A DNA stretch of 54,247 bases from Porphyromonas circumdentaria (GTDB lineage: Bacteria > Bacteroidota > Bacteroidia > Bacteroidales > Porphyromonadaceae): the NCBI RefSeq assembly GCF_900167105.1, contig NZ_FUXE01000016.1, positions 1 through 54,247 on the forward strand, in the 5' to 3' direction. The notes below the pieces were generated by a model. That model ran no database searches, was not told the origin of the DNA, and worked only from the letters and a program-made list of their open reading frames with translations. Made by a program: the position numbers and the translations under genes. This document shows, one piece after another, positions 28,335-36,330 of the stretch; the first letter of the stretch is position 1, and every line of letters starts with the position of its first letter.

Positions 28335-28365
28335 CAAAGGTAAGCAATAGATAGAGCAATACAAA
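28335..28365 (-). promoter_or_regulatory. Promoter of the HsdR-N-like gene (exact Bacteroidetes consensus)
   Basis: On the minus strand TTTG (28365-28362) and TACCTTTG (28342-28335) are separated by exactly 19 bp, matching the -33/-7 consensus. The transcription start would fall at about 28327-28330, next to the candidate start codons, so the mRNA would be nearly or fully leaderless. Confidence 0.7.
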
Positions 28366-29142
28366 ATGGAAACCAAAGAAGAAATCGTAGCTAACTGGCT
28401 ACCCCGATACACGATGAGACCCTGCGAGGGATTCTCTCCTTATATCCTTTTAACCAACTTCGATCACTATCTACATATTTTTGCAGAGCGTTATAACGTT
28501 CCTATCGTCGGGAAAGACTCTGCAATGCCCAATACTCAAGCCGATGGTATAACCATCATCAACTTTGGCATGGGAAGTCCCAATGCAGCTACAATAATGG
28601 ACCTACTCTCTGCAGTAGACCCCAAGGCCGTTATATTCTTAGGCAAATGTGGAGCACTCAAGGAGCGTTACTCTTTAGGAGACTTTATACTGCCCATTGC
28701 AGCAATACGAGGTGAAGGGACAAGCAATGACTATCTTCCTCAAGAGGTACCCTCGCTTCCCTCTTTCAAAATGCTTCGTGCCTCCTCTTCTGCCATTCAA
28801 GACAAAGGATTTTCTTATGTAGCAGGCACTATATACACAACTAACAGGAGGGTGTGGGAGCACGACGCTCAATTTAGAGAATACCTCAGCTCGACCCACG
28901 CAGATGGTATCGATATGGAAACGGCAACCCTTTTCACCACGGGATATGTTAATAGAATCCCTATTGGAGGTATTCTTATGGTTTCTGACCGACCCATGAC
29001 ACCAGAGGGTATAAAAACAGAGGCCAATGATAAAGAAGTAACAGCTAATTACGCACTGCAACACCTCAATTTGGGTATAGACACTCTAAAAATAATCCAA
29101 GAAGATCGACCCTCTTTATCGGGTATTCGCTTTTCTTGGTAG
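28366..29142 (+). CDS. amn: AMP nucleosidase
   Basis: Hydrolyses AMP to adenine and ribose 5-phosphate. At 258 residues it is the short Bacteroidetes form of the PNP/UDP-phosphorylase fold. Recognisable parts are METKEEIVANWLPRYT, the GKCGALK phosphate-site strand, and the GIDMETATLF segment with the nucleoside-binding Met-Glu, followed by MVSDRPM. It diverges from the HsdR-N-like gene with a gap of 40 bp. A TATCTTTG at 28283-28290 inside that gene might be its -7 box, but no -33 is visible. holA follows after 16 bp. Confidence 0.9.
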   Translation: METKEEIVANWLPRYTMRPCEGFSPYILLTNFDHYLHIFAERYNVPIVGKDSAMPNTQADGITIINFGMGSPNAATIMDLLSAVDPKAVIFLGKCGALKERYSLGDFILPIAAIRGEGTSNDYLPQEVPSLPSFKMLRASSSAIQDKGFSYVAGTIYTTNRRVWEHDAQFREYLSSTHADGIDMETATLFTTGYVNRIPIGGILMVSDRPMTPEGIKTEANDKEVTANYALQHLNLGIDTLKIIQEDRPSLSGIRFSW

Positions 29143-29158
29143 GCACTATTGCAACAAT

Positions 29159-30241
29159 ATGACTCCTCAGAATTATAGAAAAAAGGAAAAGGATAGCCAG
29201 AAAGAAAAGCACATATCTTCCAAAGATTTGCTCATAAAACTGGAAAAAAGTGTTGCTCAAAAAACAGTCCTTCCCTCTATTATATTGGTGGCAGGAGAGG
29301 AAAGATTTTATATTGATGCCGTTGACCAACTATTTACCTCCTCTTTTATTGATAAGGAGGAGTGGGATCTGAGTCGAAATATACTATATGGTTCTGATAT
29401 TTCTGTAGAGCAACTACTGCTGTCTGTACAGTCCTTTTCCATCGTCGGAGGGGAAAGACTTTTCCTTGTACGAGAGGCTCAAAACATTAAAAAATTGGAG
29501 TTAATTGCAGAAAACGCAACCCTTATTCCTAACAACACCACCCTTCTCTTATGTTACGTGGGCGACATTGAGCAGCACAAAACACTATTGGACAAATTCA
29601 AAGAAGCCCATTCTTTTATTCTCTTATCGCCCAAACTAAAGAACAAAAGAGACGCAGCCTCCCTGATTTCCTACATTTGCAAGAGGGAAGATATGTCTCT
29701 TATGCCCGACGCTATGGAGGCTTTAATAGAGCTCGTCGGATATAACGGAACGGTTATAAACAGTGAATTAAAAAAAATGTCCATCATCGCCTCTTGCTAT
29801 CCCAACAAATGCATCTCTAAGCAGACGCTCTGCCAGTACGTTGTAAAGTCTCGAGACTATTCTATATACGAGTTATTAGATGCTCTTGTAAATAAAAATC
29901 GAATAAAATCATATGAAATAGCTTTATACATGGGAGAAAACGAAAAGAAATATCCCCTCCCCATGATATTGTCTATCCTATATTCTTTTTTCGTAAACCT
30001 TTTGGCTGTACTATACCAACCAACGACCATTTCTCCAGAAGGGATAGCTACCCTCCTTTCTCTACGTAATAAGTTTGCCACCCATAACTATCTTACGGCA
30101 AAAAACTACTTTACAGCTAAGCAGACCTTTGATATTATCCACGAATTGCGAATGGCAGAAGCTCGTTTCAAAGGAGCAGAAGAAGGAGATTATACCGCAC
30201 AGGGCATACTTACCGATTTAGTAACCTTTATATTAGCATAA
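29159..30241 (+). CDS. holA: DNA polymerase III delta subunit
   Basis: Clamp-loader subunit that opens the beta clamp. The 360-residue protein has the degenerate AAA+ N-terminal region (IILVAGEERFYIDAVDQLF), then LLLCYVG, and the C-terminal helical collar region with YSFFVNLLAVLY and EARFKGAE. A charged tail of about 35 residues precedes the conserved domain because no later ATG is available. It overlaps the next gene by 1 bp (TAATG), indicating coupling. Confidence 0.86.
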   Translation: MTPQNYRKKEKDSQKEKHISSKDLLIKLEKSVAQKTVLPSIILVAGEERFYIDAVDQLFTSSFIDKEEWDLSRNILYGSDISVEQLLLSVQSFSIVGGERLFLVREAQNIKKLELIAENATLIPNNTTLLLCYVGDIEQHKTLLDKFKEAHSFILLSPKLKNKRDAASLISYICKREDMSLMPDAMEALIELVGYNGTVINSELKKMSIIASCYPNKCISKQTLCQYVVKSRDYSIYELLDALVNKNRIKSYEIALYMGENEKKYPLPMILSILYSFFVNLLAVLYQPTTISPEGIATLLSLRNKFATHNYLTAKNYFTAKQTFDIIHELRMAEARFKGAEEGDYTAQGILTDLVTFILA

Positions 30242-31173
30242 TGACTACTACCTCCCTTTTTGATAGAGTATCCTCCTCTGACTTTGGACACTTTATCAAA
30301 AGATTCTTCCCTAATGAAAAGATTCAAAAAATAACCCTCAATGTAGCCACAACCTGTCCTAATAGAGATGGGACCAAAGGAAGAGGGGGGTGTACCTACT
30401 GCAACAACAAGGCATTCAGCCCCACTTTTGCAAACGCCCAAGACTCTATATCGGAGCAACTAAAAAAAGGGATTGAATTCTTTCGCTATAAATATCCCTC
30501 TATGCGCTACTTAGCCTACTTTCAAACCTACACCTCCACCTATGGTCGCTCTATACAAGAATTGATAACCCTCTATGAGGAGGCTCTACAACACCCTTTG
30601 GTTGTAGGCATTGTAATAGGCACCCGCCCCGATTGCATGCCCCAAGAACTATTGAAATATCTCTCCGAATTAAGTAAAAAAGTATTTGTGTTAGTCGAAT
30701 ATGGAGTAGAGAGTACCTGCAATAGATCTTTAGAACGGGTGAAAAGAGGGCACACGTGGGAACAAAGCCAAGAAGTGATCATAGAAACCGCCAGAAGAGG
30801 GATTCTGGTAGGAGCACACCTGATATTGGGACTTCCTCAAGAAAGCTATCAAGAGATGCTATCTCATGCAGAAAACCTCTCCACTCTACCCCTCTCTCTA
30901 CTGAAAGTACATCAATTACAAATTGTGGCGCAAACGCCTATGGCTTTAGAGTATGCCTCACACCCAGAAGAATTCCAGTTCTTCACTCCCGAAGAGTATG
31001 CCGATCTATGTTTAGACTTTCTTGAGCACCTTTCTCCTCACATTACGGTAGATAGATTTGTCTCTCAAACTCCTCCAGAACTGTTAATAGCTCCTCGATG
31101 GGAACTAAAAAACTATGCCTTTACAGCATTGCTAAAAAAGAAAGCAATACAACGCGAGAAAGCCTCCCTTTAA
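30241..31173 (+). CDS. Radical SAM protein of the YhcC/TIGR01212 family
   Basis: A 310-residue radical SAM enzyme. The cluster cysteines are arranged as CX11CX2C (CPNRDGTKGRGGCTYC) as in TIGR01212 proteins, not the common CX3CX2C. The motifs YFQTYTSTYG, GTRPDC, VEYGVES and HLILGLPQE follow in normal order, and the C-terminus is basic. The reaction of the family is not established. The start codon overlaps the holA stop by 1 bp. Confidence 0.9.
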   Translation: MTTTSLFDRVSSSDFGHFIKRFFPNEKIQKITLNVATTCPNRDGTKGRGGCTYCNNKAFSPTFANAQDSISEQLKKGIEFFRYKYPSMRYLAYFQTYTSTYGRSIQELITLYEEALQHPLVVGIVIGTRPDCMPQELLKYLSELSKKVFVLVEYGVESTCNRSLERVKRGHTWEQSQEVIIETARRGILVGAHLILGLPQESYQEMLSHAENLSTLPLSLLKVHQLQIVAQTPMALEYASHPEEFQFFTPEEYADLCLDFLEHLSPHITVDRFVSQTPPELLIAPRWELKNYAFTALLKKKAIQREKASL

Positions 31174-31190
31174 ACAAAGAAGAGGCTTTC
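31158..31190. terminator. Terminator after the radical SAM gene
   Basis: Perfect 9-bp arms GAAAGCCTC (31158-31166) and GAGGCTTTC (31182-31190), followed by a T-rich stretch. The left arm lies inside the last codons of the radical SAM gene and its stop codon sits in the loop. It faces the convergent HU/SPOR gene ending at 31250. Confidence 0.75.
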
Positions 31191-31249
31191 CTATTTCTAT
31201 TAACTTCAAATTGTATTATAACCAATATTTCAAACCAAAAGTCCAAACT

Positions 31250-32281
31250 TCATTCCGAATAATGGAGCACCCACGCTTGACTGTAAGTTGGGTCGGTTTT
31301 TAGCAAAGAACGTATAAATTCTTGGGCTTCTTCGGCAGTATCTTTACGTACTGCATAAATAACTTTTCTCGAACCTTTTTGTAGGTATCCCATAGTAGAT
31401 GCAAACGACGCATCCTTACAACTCTCTATAAAAGAGAGAACTTTCTGCTCCGTTCGGAAAGCTCCAATTACAACATAATATCCTTGTACAGGAGAGGCTG
31501 ACGAAAGAACAACTTTATCTGCTGCTTTATCTGGCAACTCAGCGAAACTCTTCTCAACAGCATTTTCTTCGGGTTTAATCTCAGAACTACTCTCTTGAGG
31601 AAGAACATCCTGCACCAAAAGTTCGTCCGATGAAGTAGCATTTTCAACACGACTGTTCTGCATAAAAGGTAAAACACCTGCGCTGAAATAGTTACCTACA
31701 GGCTGATAGGTTACAGGCAACAAACAAATAACGAGAATTACAGCGGCTGCCACCCAAGCAGTAGCCCTCTTGTGAATACGAAAATAAAAATAATCTTCTC
31801 CCCTCTTCTCTTGCTGTTCCTCTTGTACAAAAAAGTTCTCCAAAGAGGCTTTCTCCTGCAACGATGGAAGATAATAGGGGACAAGACCATAAGAATCTCC
31901 CGAAGAGAACGGAGAGGAACTATTCTCGGGGAGGAAATCGAGTACTCCATTATCCACCAAATGGAAGCTTCCAATAGAATTTAGCGTAGTTTTTCCCGTA
32001 CGGTGAAGAACAGCAATCAAATCCTCTACGTCTTGATCAACCAATAGACGAGCCCTTCTCTTACTCAAGCCATAGTTATGAGCGTAAATTTCATCTAAGA
32101 AACCATCTCGCTCTCTCAACTCTTTGTTGAAATGTAGCGTTCTTTTTCCAGGATACAACACCGCCTTTTCTCTGTCATAATAGGGCGCAACTTGCTCCTT
32201 TATGATAGCTCCAAAAGAGGGTATTATTACACAGTCGTGAAAAGCTAACAGTGTATCTATGTTATTAGAAAGTCTACTCAT
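31250..32281 (-). CDS. HU-like and SPOR domain membrane protein
   Basis: A 343-residue protein with an N-terminal cytoplasmic region of the HU-CCDC81 type (about 1-120, including CVIIPSFGAIIKE and NYGLSKRRARLLVD). One transmembrane helix lies at about 172-192 (WVAAAVILVICLLPV). A periplasmic linker follows, then a C-terminal SPOR domain (about 265-340, YYVVIGAFRTEQKVLSFIE) that binds denuded septal peptidoglycan. A DNA-binding-like domain and a septal domain on one membrane protein suggests a role at the division site. It has its own consensus promoter. Confidence 0.85.
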   Translation of the reverse strand: MSRLSNNIDTLLAFHDCVIIPSFGAIIKEQVAPYYDREKAVLYPGKRTLHFNKELRERDGFLDEIYAHNYGLSKRRARLLVDQDVEDLIAVLHRTGKTTLNSIGSFHLVDNGVLDFLPENSSSPFSSGDSYGLVPYYLPSLQEKASLENFFVQEEQQEKRGEDYFYFRIHKRATAWVAAAVILVICLLPVTYQPVGNYFSAGVLPFMQNSRVENATSSDELLVQDVLPQESSSEIKPEENAVEKSFAELPDKAADKVVLSSASPVQGYYVVIGAFRTEQKVLSFIESCKDASFASTMGYLQKGSRKVIYAVRKDTAEEAQEFIRSLLKTDPTYSQAWVLHYSE

Positions 32282-32308
32282 CCAAAAAGTTCAAAGATAT
32301 ACTTCTCA

Positions 32309-32339
32309 CAAAGTTAGAGTTTTTATACGATTCCCCAAA
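32309..32339 (-). promoter_or_regulatory. Promoter of the HU/SPOR gene (exact consensus)
   Basis: TTTG (32339-32336) and TAACTTTG (32316-32309) are separated by exactly 19 bp on the minus strand. The start of transcription would be near 32301, giving a leader of about 20 nt. A second -7-like TATCTTTG overlaps just downstream. Confidence 0.75.
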
Positions 32340-32341
32340 GA

Positions 32342-32635
32342 CTAATTAAAAATTCGTATATCTTCAATCGCTATATAATTGAGTTCTTCATTGATACTCT
32401 GTATTATATAATCCTTATTTTCTCGCAACATTTGTGCCATTGCAGAAGAGCGCATCCTGACGTATAAGATATTACCTCGGCACGAACTCTCTTTTATGTG
32501 CCCCGCAATGGTGACCATACGCTTTCGAAAAAGCTGTAAAGCTCTATCTTGATAAATGCCCTCGGCAAAAATCCCCTCCTGTTCAAGCCACTCTTTGAGC
32601 AGGGTTCCTATTTTCTCGGGATATTTCTTCTGCAT
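32342..32635 (-). CDS. DUF721 protein (DciA-like)
   Basis: A 97-residue protein with the compact DUF721 fold. It has a helical N-terminus (IGTLLKEWLEQEGI), a basic middle (RALQLFRKRMVTIAG) and the LYVRMRSSAMAQMLRENKDYIIQSIN helix pair. Relatives next to recF in other phyla include DciA, a loader or operator of the replicative helicase DnaB. It begins one base after the recF stop and is surely translated from the same message. Whether this short form loads DnaB is not shown. Confidence 0.8.
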   Translation of the reverse strand: MQKKYPEKIGTLLKEWLEQEGIFAEGIYQDRALQLFRKRMVTIAGHIKESSCRGNILYVRMRSSAMAQMLRENKDYIIQSINEELNYIAIEDIRIFN

Positions 32636-32636
32636 A

Positions 32637-33746
32637 TCAATTTGGCAATTGGGTAATCTCTCCCCTATCTACCTTAAAAAGATGATACTCTTCTCCCTGT
32701 GCATGAATAATAGCATCCAAATACTTACGATTGGTATCCGTAATAAAAATCTGTCCAAAAAGCGAACTGGCAACAATCTCTATAATACGCTCCACTCGGT
32801 CGGCATCGAGTTTGTCGAACAAATCATCGAGAAGAAGTATCGGCCGACATTTCAGTTTCTCGGCGACAATTTGATATTCAGAGAATTTCAACGCCGTTAG
32901 ATAGGTCTTATTCTGCCCCTCAGAACCGATTTTTCGGATTAGGTATTCATCAATAAACATATCCAAATCATCTTTATGCACTCCATACATCGAGTGCCCA
33001 GCCATACGTTCTATGGGACGATTTTGCCGCAATGCAGAGAGATACTCCTCTACGGTTGGAGCTGTTTTAGTTTTATAATGAAGAGATACCTGCTCCCCCT
33101 CTTGGCTGATAGTTTGATAAAACTGGTTGAAGATAGGAGTAAAAGAGGAGATAAACGAAGCTCTCTCCTGTGCAATACTTCTTCCTATCAAAGCCATTTG
33201 CTCTTCCACTACCCCAAAAAGCATATCATCTACCTGCTCGCCACGCAACAAGTTATTACGCTGATTGACGAGGTGGTCGTAACGAATAAGATTATTCAAA
33301 TAGGTAGGGTTCTGCTGTGCAATCATACGATCCAGAAAATGCCTTCTCTCCTCGCTCGACCCTCTTATGAGCCGATAATCCTGTGGGGATATAGTCACCA
33401 GAGGGTATCGCCCAATGTGTTCACTGAGCCTTTTATAGAGCCGACCATTTCTGCTCAAAGCTTTGGGACTTTCTGGACGTATCCTTAGCGTTATGGTATC
33501 TTCCGTTTGATCTTGGAGGTTGAGATAGCACCCTGATATAATTGATTCCGCAGCCCCATGCTGTACAGCCATACGATCTATCGTATTGAGATGGCTACGG
33601 GTCATGGAGAGGTAATGGATAGCATCTAAAAAGTTAGTTTTTCCCATACCATTACCCCCTAAAAGGCAATTGAGTTTCGGTGCCAAATCGCAAGAAGCAG
33701 CACTTATACTCTTAAAAGCAATAAGATCTATGTGGGAAAGTATCAT
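32637..33746 (-). CDS. recF: DNA replication and repair protein RecF
   Basis: ABC-type ATPase that loads RecA at gaps. The 369-residue product contains the Walker A-type GGNGMGKTNFLDAI near residue 30, the signature region GSEGQNKTYLTAL and Walker B ILLLDDLFDKLD. The order and length are normal. It lies 19 bp after dapA and 1 bp before the DUF721 gene on the minus strand, far from dnaA/dnaN, which often accompany recF in other bacteria. Confidence 0.95.
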   Translation of the reverse strand: MILSHIDLIAFKSISAASCDLAPKLNCLLGGNGMGKTNFLDAIHYLSMTRSHLNTIDRMAVQHGAAESIISGCYLNLQDQTEDTITLRIRPESPKALSRNGRLYKRLSEHIGRYPLVTISPQDYRLIRGSSEERRHFLDRMIAQQNPTYLNNLIRYDHLVNQRNNLLRGEQVDDMLFGVVEEQMALIGRSIAQERASFISSFTPIFNQFYQTISQEGEQVSLHYKTKTAPTVEEYLSALRQNRPIERMAGHSMYGVHKDDLDMFIDEYLIRKIGSEGQNKTYLTALKFSEYQIVAEKLKCRPILLLDDLFDKLDADRVERIIEIVASSLFGQIFITDTNRKYLDAIIHAQGEEYHLFKVDRGEITQLPN

Positions 33747-33765
33747 TCCTTTTGTGAGATAAAGA

Positions 33766-34677
33766 CTAACAAGCTCCGAGCTTTTGTAAGTTCTCTATTG
33801 AAGCCTTCATTTCTTCCCTTAGAGCTTCCGAAACATTTACAAGTGGTAGACGTAATGTAGGAGTAGCAATGTGCCCCATAAGATGAAGCCATTCCTTAAT
33901 ACCACTGGGATTACCCTCTGCAAACAACTGTTTGTAGCACTGTCCCAATGCCATGTCTCGGTACTGAGCCTCGGGAGAAGTATAGTCGGCAATAATCGAT
34001 TTCACCCACTGGGGATAAATGTTAGCCACTACAGATATGGCACCACGTGCCCCTGCCCTCATAAACTCGTGCGTAAGATGATCATCTCCCGAAAGAACCG
34101 TAAAATCCTCGTCATTACTTTCGACAAGCTCCACTACTCGCTCCAACTTCCCCGTAGCCTCTTTTATAGCTACTATTCTTTGAGGATAATCTCGGCGCAA
34201 ACGCTGCACTGTATCGGGCAGAAGATCTACCCCTGTACGCCCCATTATGTTGTATAGAATAAGAGGTAGAGGCGTATTCTCTGCGAGCAGAGAAAAGTGC
34301 TTATAAAGACCCTCTTGAGAGGGTTTATTGTAATAAGGCGTTACACTAAGAATTCCAGCCAGAAGGTCATTAGGCAAATTGTGCAAACGCTCTACCAAAC
34401 GTAAAGTATCATTTCCTCCAACACCTAACACAATGGGTATCTTCCCCTCTGTAACCTCATGTACTTTATACAAGGCTTCCTTTCGCTCTTCTATGGAAAC
34501 AGTAGGAGACTCTCCCGTGGTACCGAAAAGCACCAAGAAATCCACCCCTCCCTTCATAGTATGAAGTGCCAGAGTCGTCAAACTTTGGTAATCCACTGAG
34601 GAGTTCTCAAGGAACGGAGTAACCAAAGCAACACCTAACCCCGAGAAAAGAGCTTTTGAGCGGGTTATCTTATTCAT
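33766..34677 (-). CDS. dapA: 4-hydroxy-tetrahydrodipicolinate synthase
   Basis: Condenses pyruvate with aspartate semialdehyde in the diaminopimelate and lysine pathway. The 303-residue product has the GTTGESPT loop, the YYNKPSQEGLYKHF motif, the catalytic Tyr in LYNIMGRTG and the Schiff-base Lys in VAIKEATG. The NPSGIKEWL substrate segment near the C-terminus is also present. It leads the dapA-recF-DUF721 series on the minus strand. Confidence 0.96.
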   Translation of the reverse strand: MNKITRSKALFSGLGVALVTPFLENSSVDYQSLTTLALHTMKGGVDFLVLFGTTGESPTVSIEERKEALYKVHEVTEGKIPIVLGVGGNDTLRLVERLHNLPNDLLAGILSVTPYYNKPSQEGLYKHFSLLAENTPLPLILYNIMGRTGVDLLPDTVQRLRRDYPQRIVAIKEATGKLERVVELVESNDEDFTVLSGDDHLTHEFMRAGARGAISVVANIYPQWVKSIIADYTSPEAQYRDMALGQCYKQLFAEGNPSGIKEWLHLMGHIATPTLRLPLVNVSEALREEMKASIENLQKLGAC

Positions 34678-34724
34678 TGATTAGGATTATTTTCAAATGA
34701 AACTGAATCGTATAAAAACAACAG

Positions 34725-34732
34725 CAAATATA
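34725..34732 (-). promoter_or_regulatory. Possible -7 box of dapA
   Basis: TATATTTG on the minus strand fits TAnnTTTG and lies 48 bp before the dapA ATG. No TTTG stands at the proper -33 distance. The remainder of the 387-bp gap up to 35064 is A/T-rich and shows only short unconvincing frames. Confidence 0.4.
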
Positions 34733-35064
34733 CAACCTGTAAAGCAAAAAAAGAATACCCTTTTCTCCAATAGCGTACTAAATACTCTCATGGAAATGGT
34801 TTTGACAATTATACTGCTACTGAAAGCGCGAAAAAACTTAAAATCTCTATTTCATATACTCTCCCTACGCAACCCTCTATGTAAAAATCTCTAATAAACT
34901 CTCCTATCATCAACCCTCCCAATTGTTCTTTATATCGGCGAAAAAAGCAGCCCCTACTTATGGGTATTGTATAAAAAATCAAAAAGGCGTAACATTGCAA
35001 AAATTATAAAAACAAACTCTTCGCATCTGGATTGAAGTAGTTTTATACGAAGGAAATTTAAGCG

Positions 35065-35622
35065 ATGAATAATATTGCCTTTTTTACCTCCTTTGAACTG
35101 GGATGGTTCAATGCTTGGATACCCTCTTTTGGCATAGTATTAATCCAATTTTTATACATGCTCATATACAAAGAGGGAGGGAAACGAGCTGTAGACACCT
35201 CGTGGTACACGAAAAAAGATCGGCAAAACTCTCACGGAAGTTCATTCTTACAGATACTTCTGCTGATTGTTTCCCTATTTATTCCACTAAAAATAGGTAC
35301 TTGGTGGTTTGTGGTAGGCACTGTTATATATTCTATTTCTCTGTTTGTCTTCATTGCGGCTATCCATTCCTATGCCGTTGCTTCCGCCGACAAAACGATT
35401 AAAAACGGCATTTACCGCTACTCTCGCAACCCTATGTATTTTGCTTTTCACACTGGGATGCTCGGTGTTTGTATCGGCTCTGCCTCTCTTTGGCTTTTGC
35501 TTATCATCATACCTTTCTTTATTCTTACCCACTGGGTTATCTTGGGAGAAGAGCGTTACTGTGCGACTACCTATGGAGAAGAATACATACGTTACAAGAA
35601 CAATACTCCGAGATATTTTTGA
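35065..35622 (+). CDS. Isoprenylcysteine/phospholipid methyltransferase-type membrane protein
   Basis: A 185-residue multi-span protein with about five hydrophobic segments. The C-terminal half has the NGIYRYSRNPMYFAF motif that binds the cofactor in ICMT/PEMT-type methyltransferases, followed by EERYCATTYGEEYIRYKNN. The family methylates lipids or prenylated groups using S-adenosylmethionine. The substrate here is unknown. The gene stands alone, with a 387-bp gap before it and about 700 bp after. Confidence 0.82.
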   Translation: MNNIAFFTSFELGWFNAWIPSFGIVLIQFLYMLIYKEGGKRAVDTSWYTKKDRQNSHGSSFLQILLLIVSLFIPLKIGTWWFVVGTVIYSISLFVFIAAIHSYAVASADKTIKNGIYRYSRNPMYFAFHTGMLGVCIGSASLWLLLIIIPFFILTHWVILGEERYCATTYGEEYIRYKNNTPRYF

Positions 35623-35724
35623 AAAACCGAATAGGTAAGAAATAGAAGAAGTTTTCTCATCTTCAGAAGCACTAACCCCTACTTTCAAGACTAATTTTTA
35701 GAAACCCATTAATATTAAAACATT

Positions 35725-35841
35725 ATGAGTGTTACCAATTTCATCAATGAAGAGAATGTTACCATCGTACAGGGTATAGATGGTATCCGCCTATGCGAGG
35801 AATCTTGGATGCGTTTGTCAAACGAAAGAAATGAGCAATAA
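35725..35841 (+). CDS. Possible 38-residue small protein
   Basis: An ATG-to-TAA frame encoding MSVTNFINEENVTIVQGI and 20 further residues, with non-repetitive and plausible composition including two Trp/Cys-bearing segments. It has no recognisable domain. It could be a real short gene or the remnant of a longer one. Support is limited to composition; no promoter box was found. Confidence 0.25.
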   Translation: MSVTNFINEENVTIVQGIDGIRLCEESWMRLSNERNEQ

Positions 35842-36097
35842 AACCTCTTCATCTTAGGTTGTTTCGTAAAAAACGCCTTACTTATTCAGGACGAGATGAG
35901 GCATTGCTCCAAAGTCCCTCTTATTATAAAGTAGTAACTCCTCCCCCCTCAAAATTTTGTATAAGGAGCAATCCTGTACGGGAACTAAAGAGAAATGACT
36001 ACTCTTAGGCCTACTGTACAAGGCTATCTGGTATGAGAATAATGCTATGACGCGTCTCAATGCTATTTACGGCTTTTGGCCACTTTGAGTTATCTCC
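35842..36097. other. Gap without recognisable gene
   Basis: A/T-rich sequence between the small frame and tandem array B. Two minus-strand frames of 60 codons cross it but have atypical composition and overlap each other. No promoter, terminator or RNA gene was seen. Confidence 0.5.
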
Positions 36098-36180
36098 TAT
36101 ACAAACTAAAGTTTGCATATATGGAAACTTTAGTCGTCTCCTATGCAAACTTTCGTTTTCACCTATAGAAACTTTGGCGA
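36098..36180. repeat. Tandem array B: 22-bp period with inverted element
   Basis: Blocks of the form TATnnAAACT start at 36098, 36120, 36142 and 36164, exactly 22 bp apart (inner bases AC, GG, GC, AG), each of the last three followed by TT. Between the first and second block lies AGTTTGCATA (36110-36119), the reverse complement of a unit with one mismatch to the first, so the array opens with a palindrome. It ends about 150 bp before lysS. Confidence 0.82.
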
Positions 36181-36230
36181 CAACATTTTCCAACTCTCGG
36201 CAAGCTCAATAGCTCTCTATGTAAAGTATT

Positions 36231-36268
36231 TATGAATTGCCACAATAAAAAGTTATCTTTGTGGCAAT
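36231..36268 (+). promoter_or_regulatory. lysS promoter overlapped by a 10-bp inverted repeat
   Basis: TATG (36231-36234, one mismatch to TTTG), a 19-bp spacer and TATCTTTG (36254-36261) form a near-consensus promoter. Perfect 10-bp arms ATTGCCACAA (36236-36245) and TTGTGGCAAT (36259-36268) lie over the spacer and the -7 box. An operator overlapping the promoter fits better than a transcribed hairpin. The leader to lysS would be about 60 nt. Confidence 0.6.
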
Positions 36269-36330
36269 ATATGAGCTTAATATGGGTATACTTTCGTACC
36301 CAAACTACTGCGAAATAAGATAGAGAGATA

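Noticed and set aside
28332-28412. N-terminal extension of the HsdR-N-like gene
   Set aside because: It would overlap the divergent amn start and cover the gene's own consensus promoter.
34697-34894. Frame of 65 codons in the gap after dapA
   Set aside because: Lys/Leu-rich chance composition in A/T-rich sequence; no domain, no promoter.
35878-36193. Two overlapping minus-strand frames of 60 codons before lysS
   Set aside because: They overlap each other and array B, and their composition looks non-coding.
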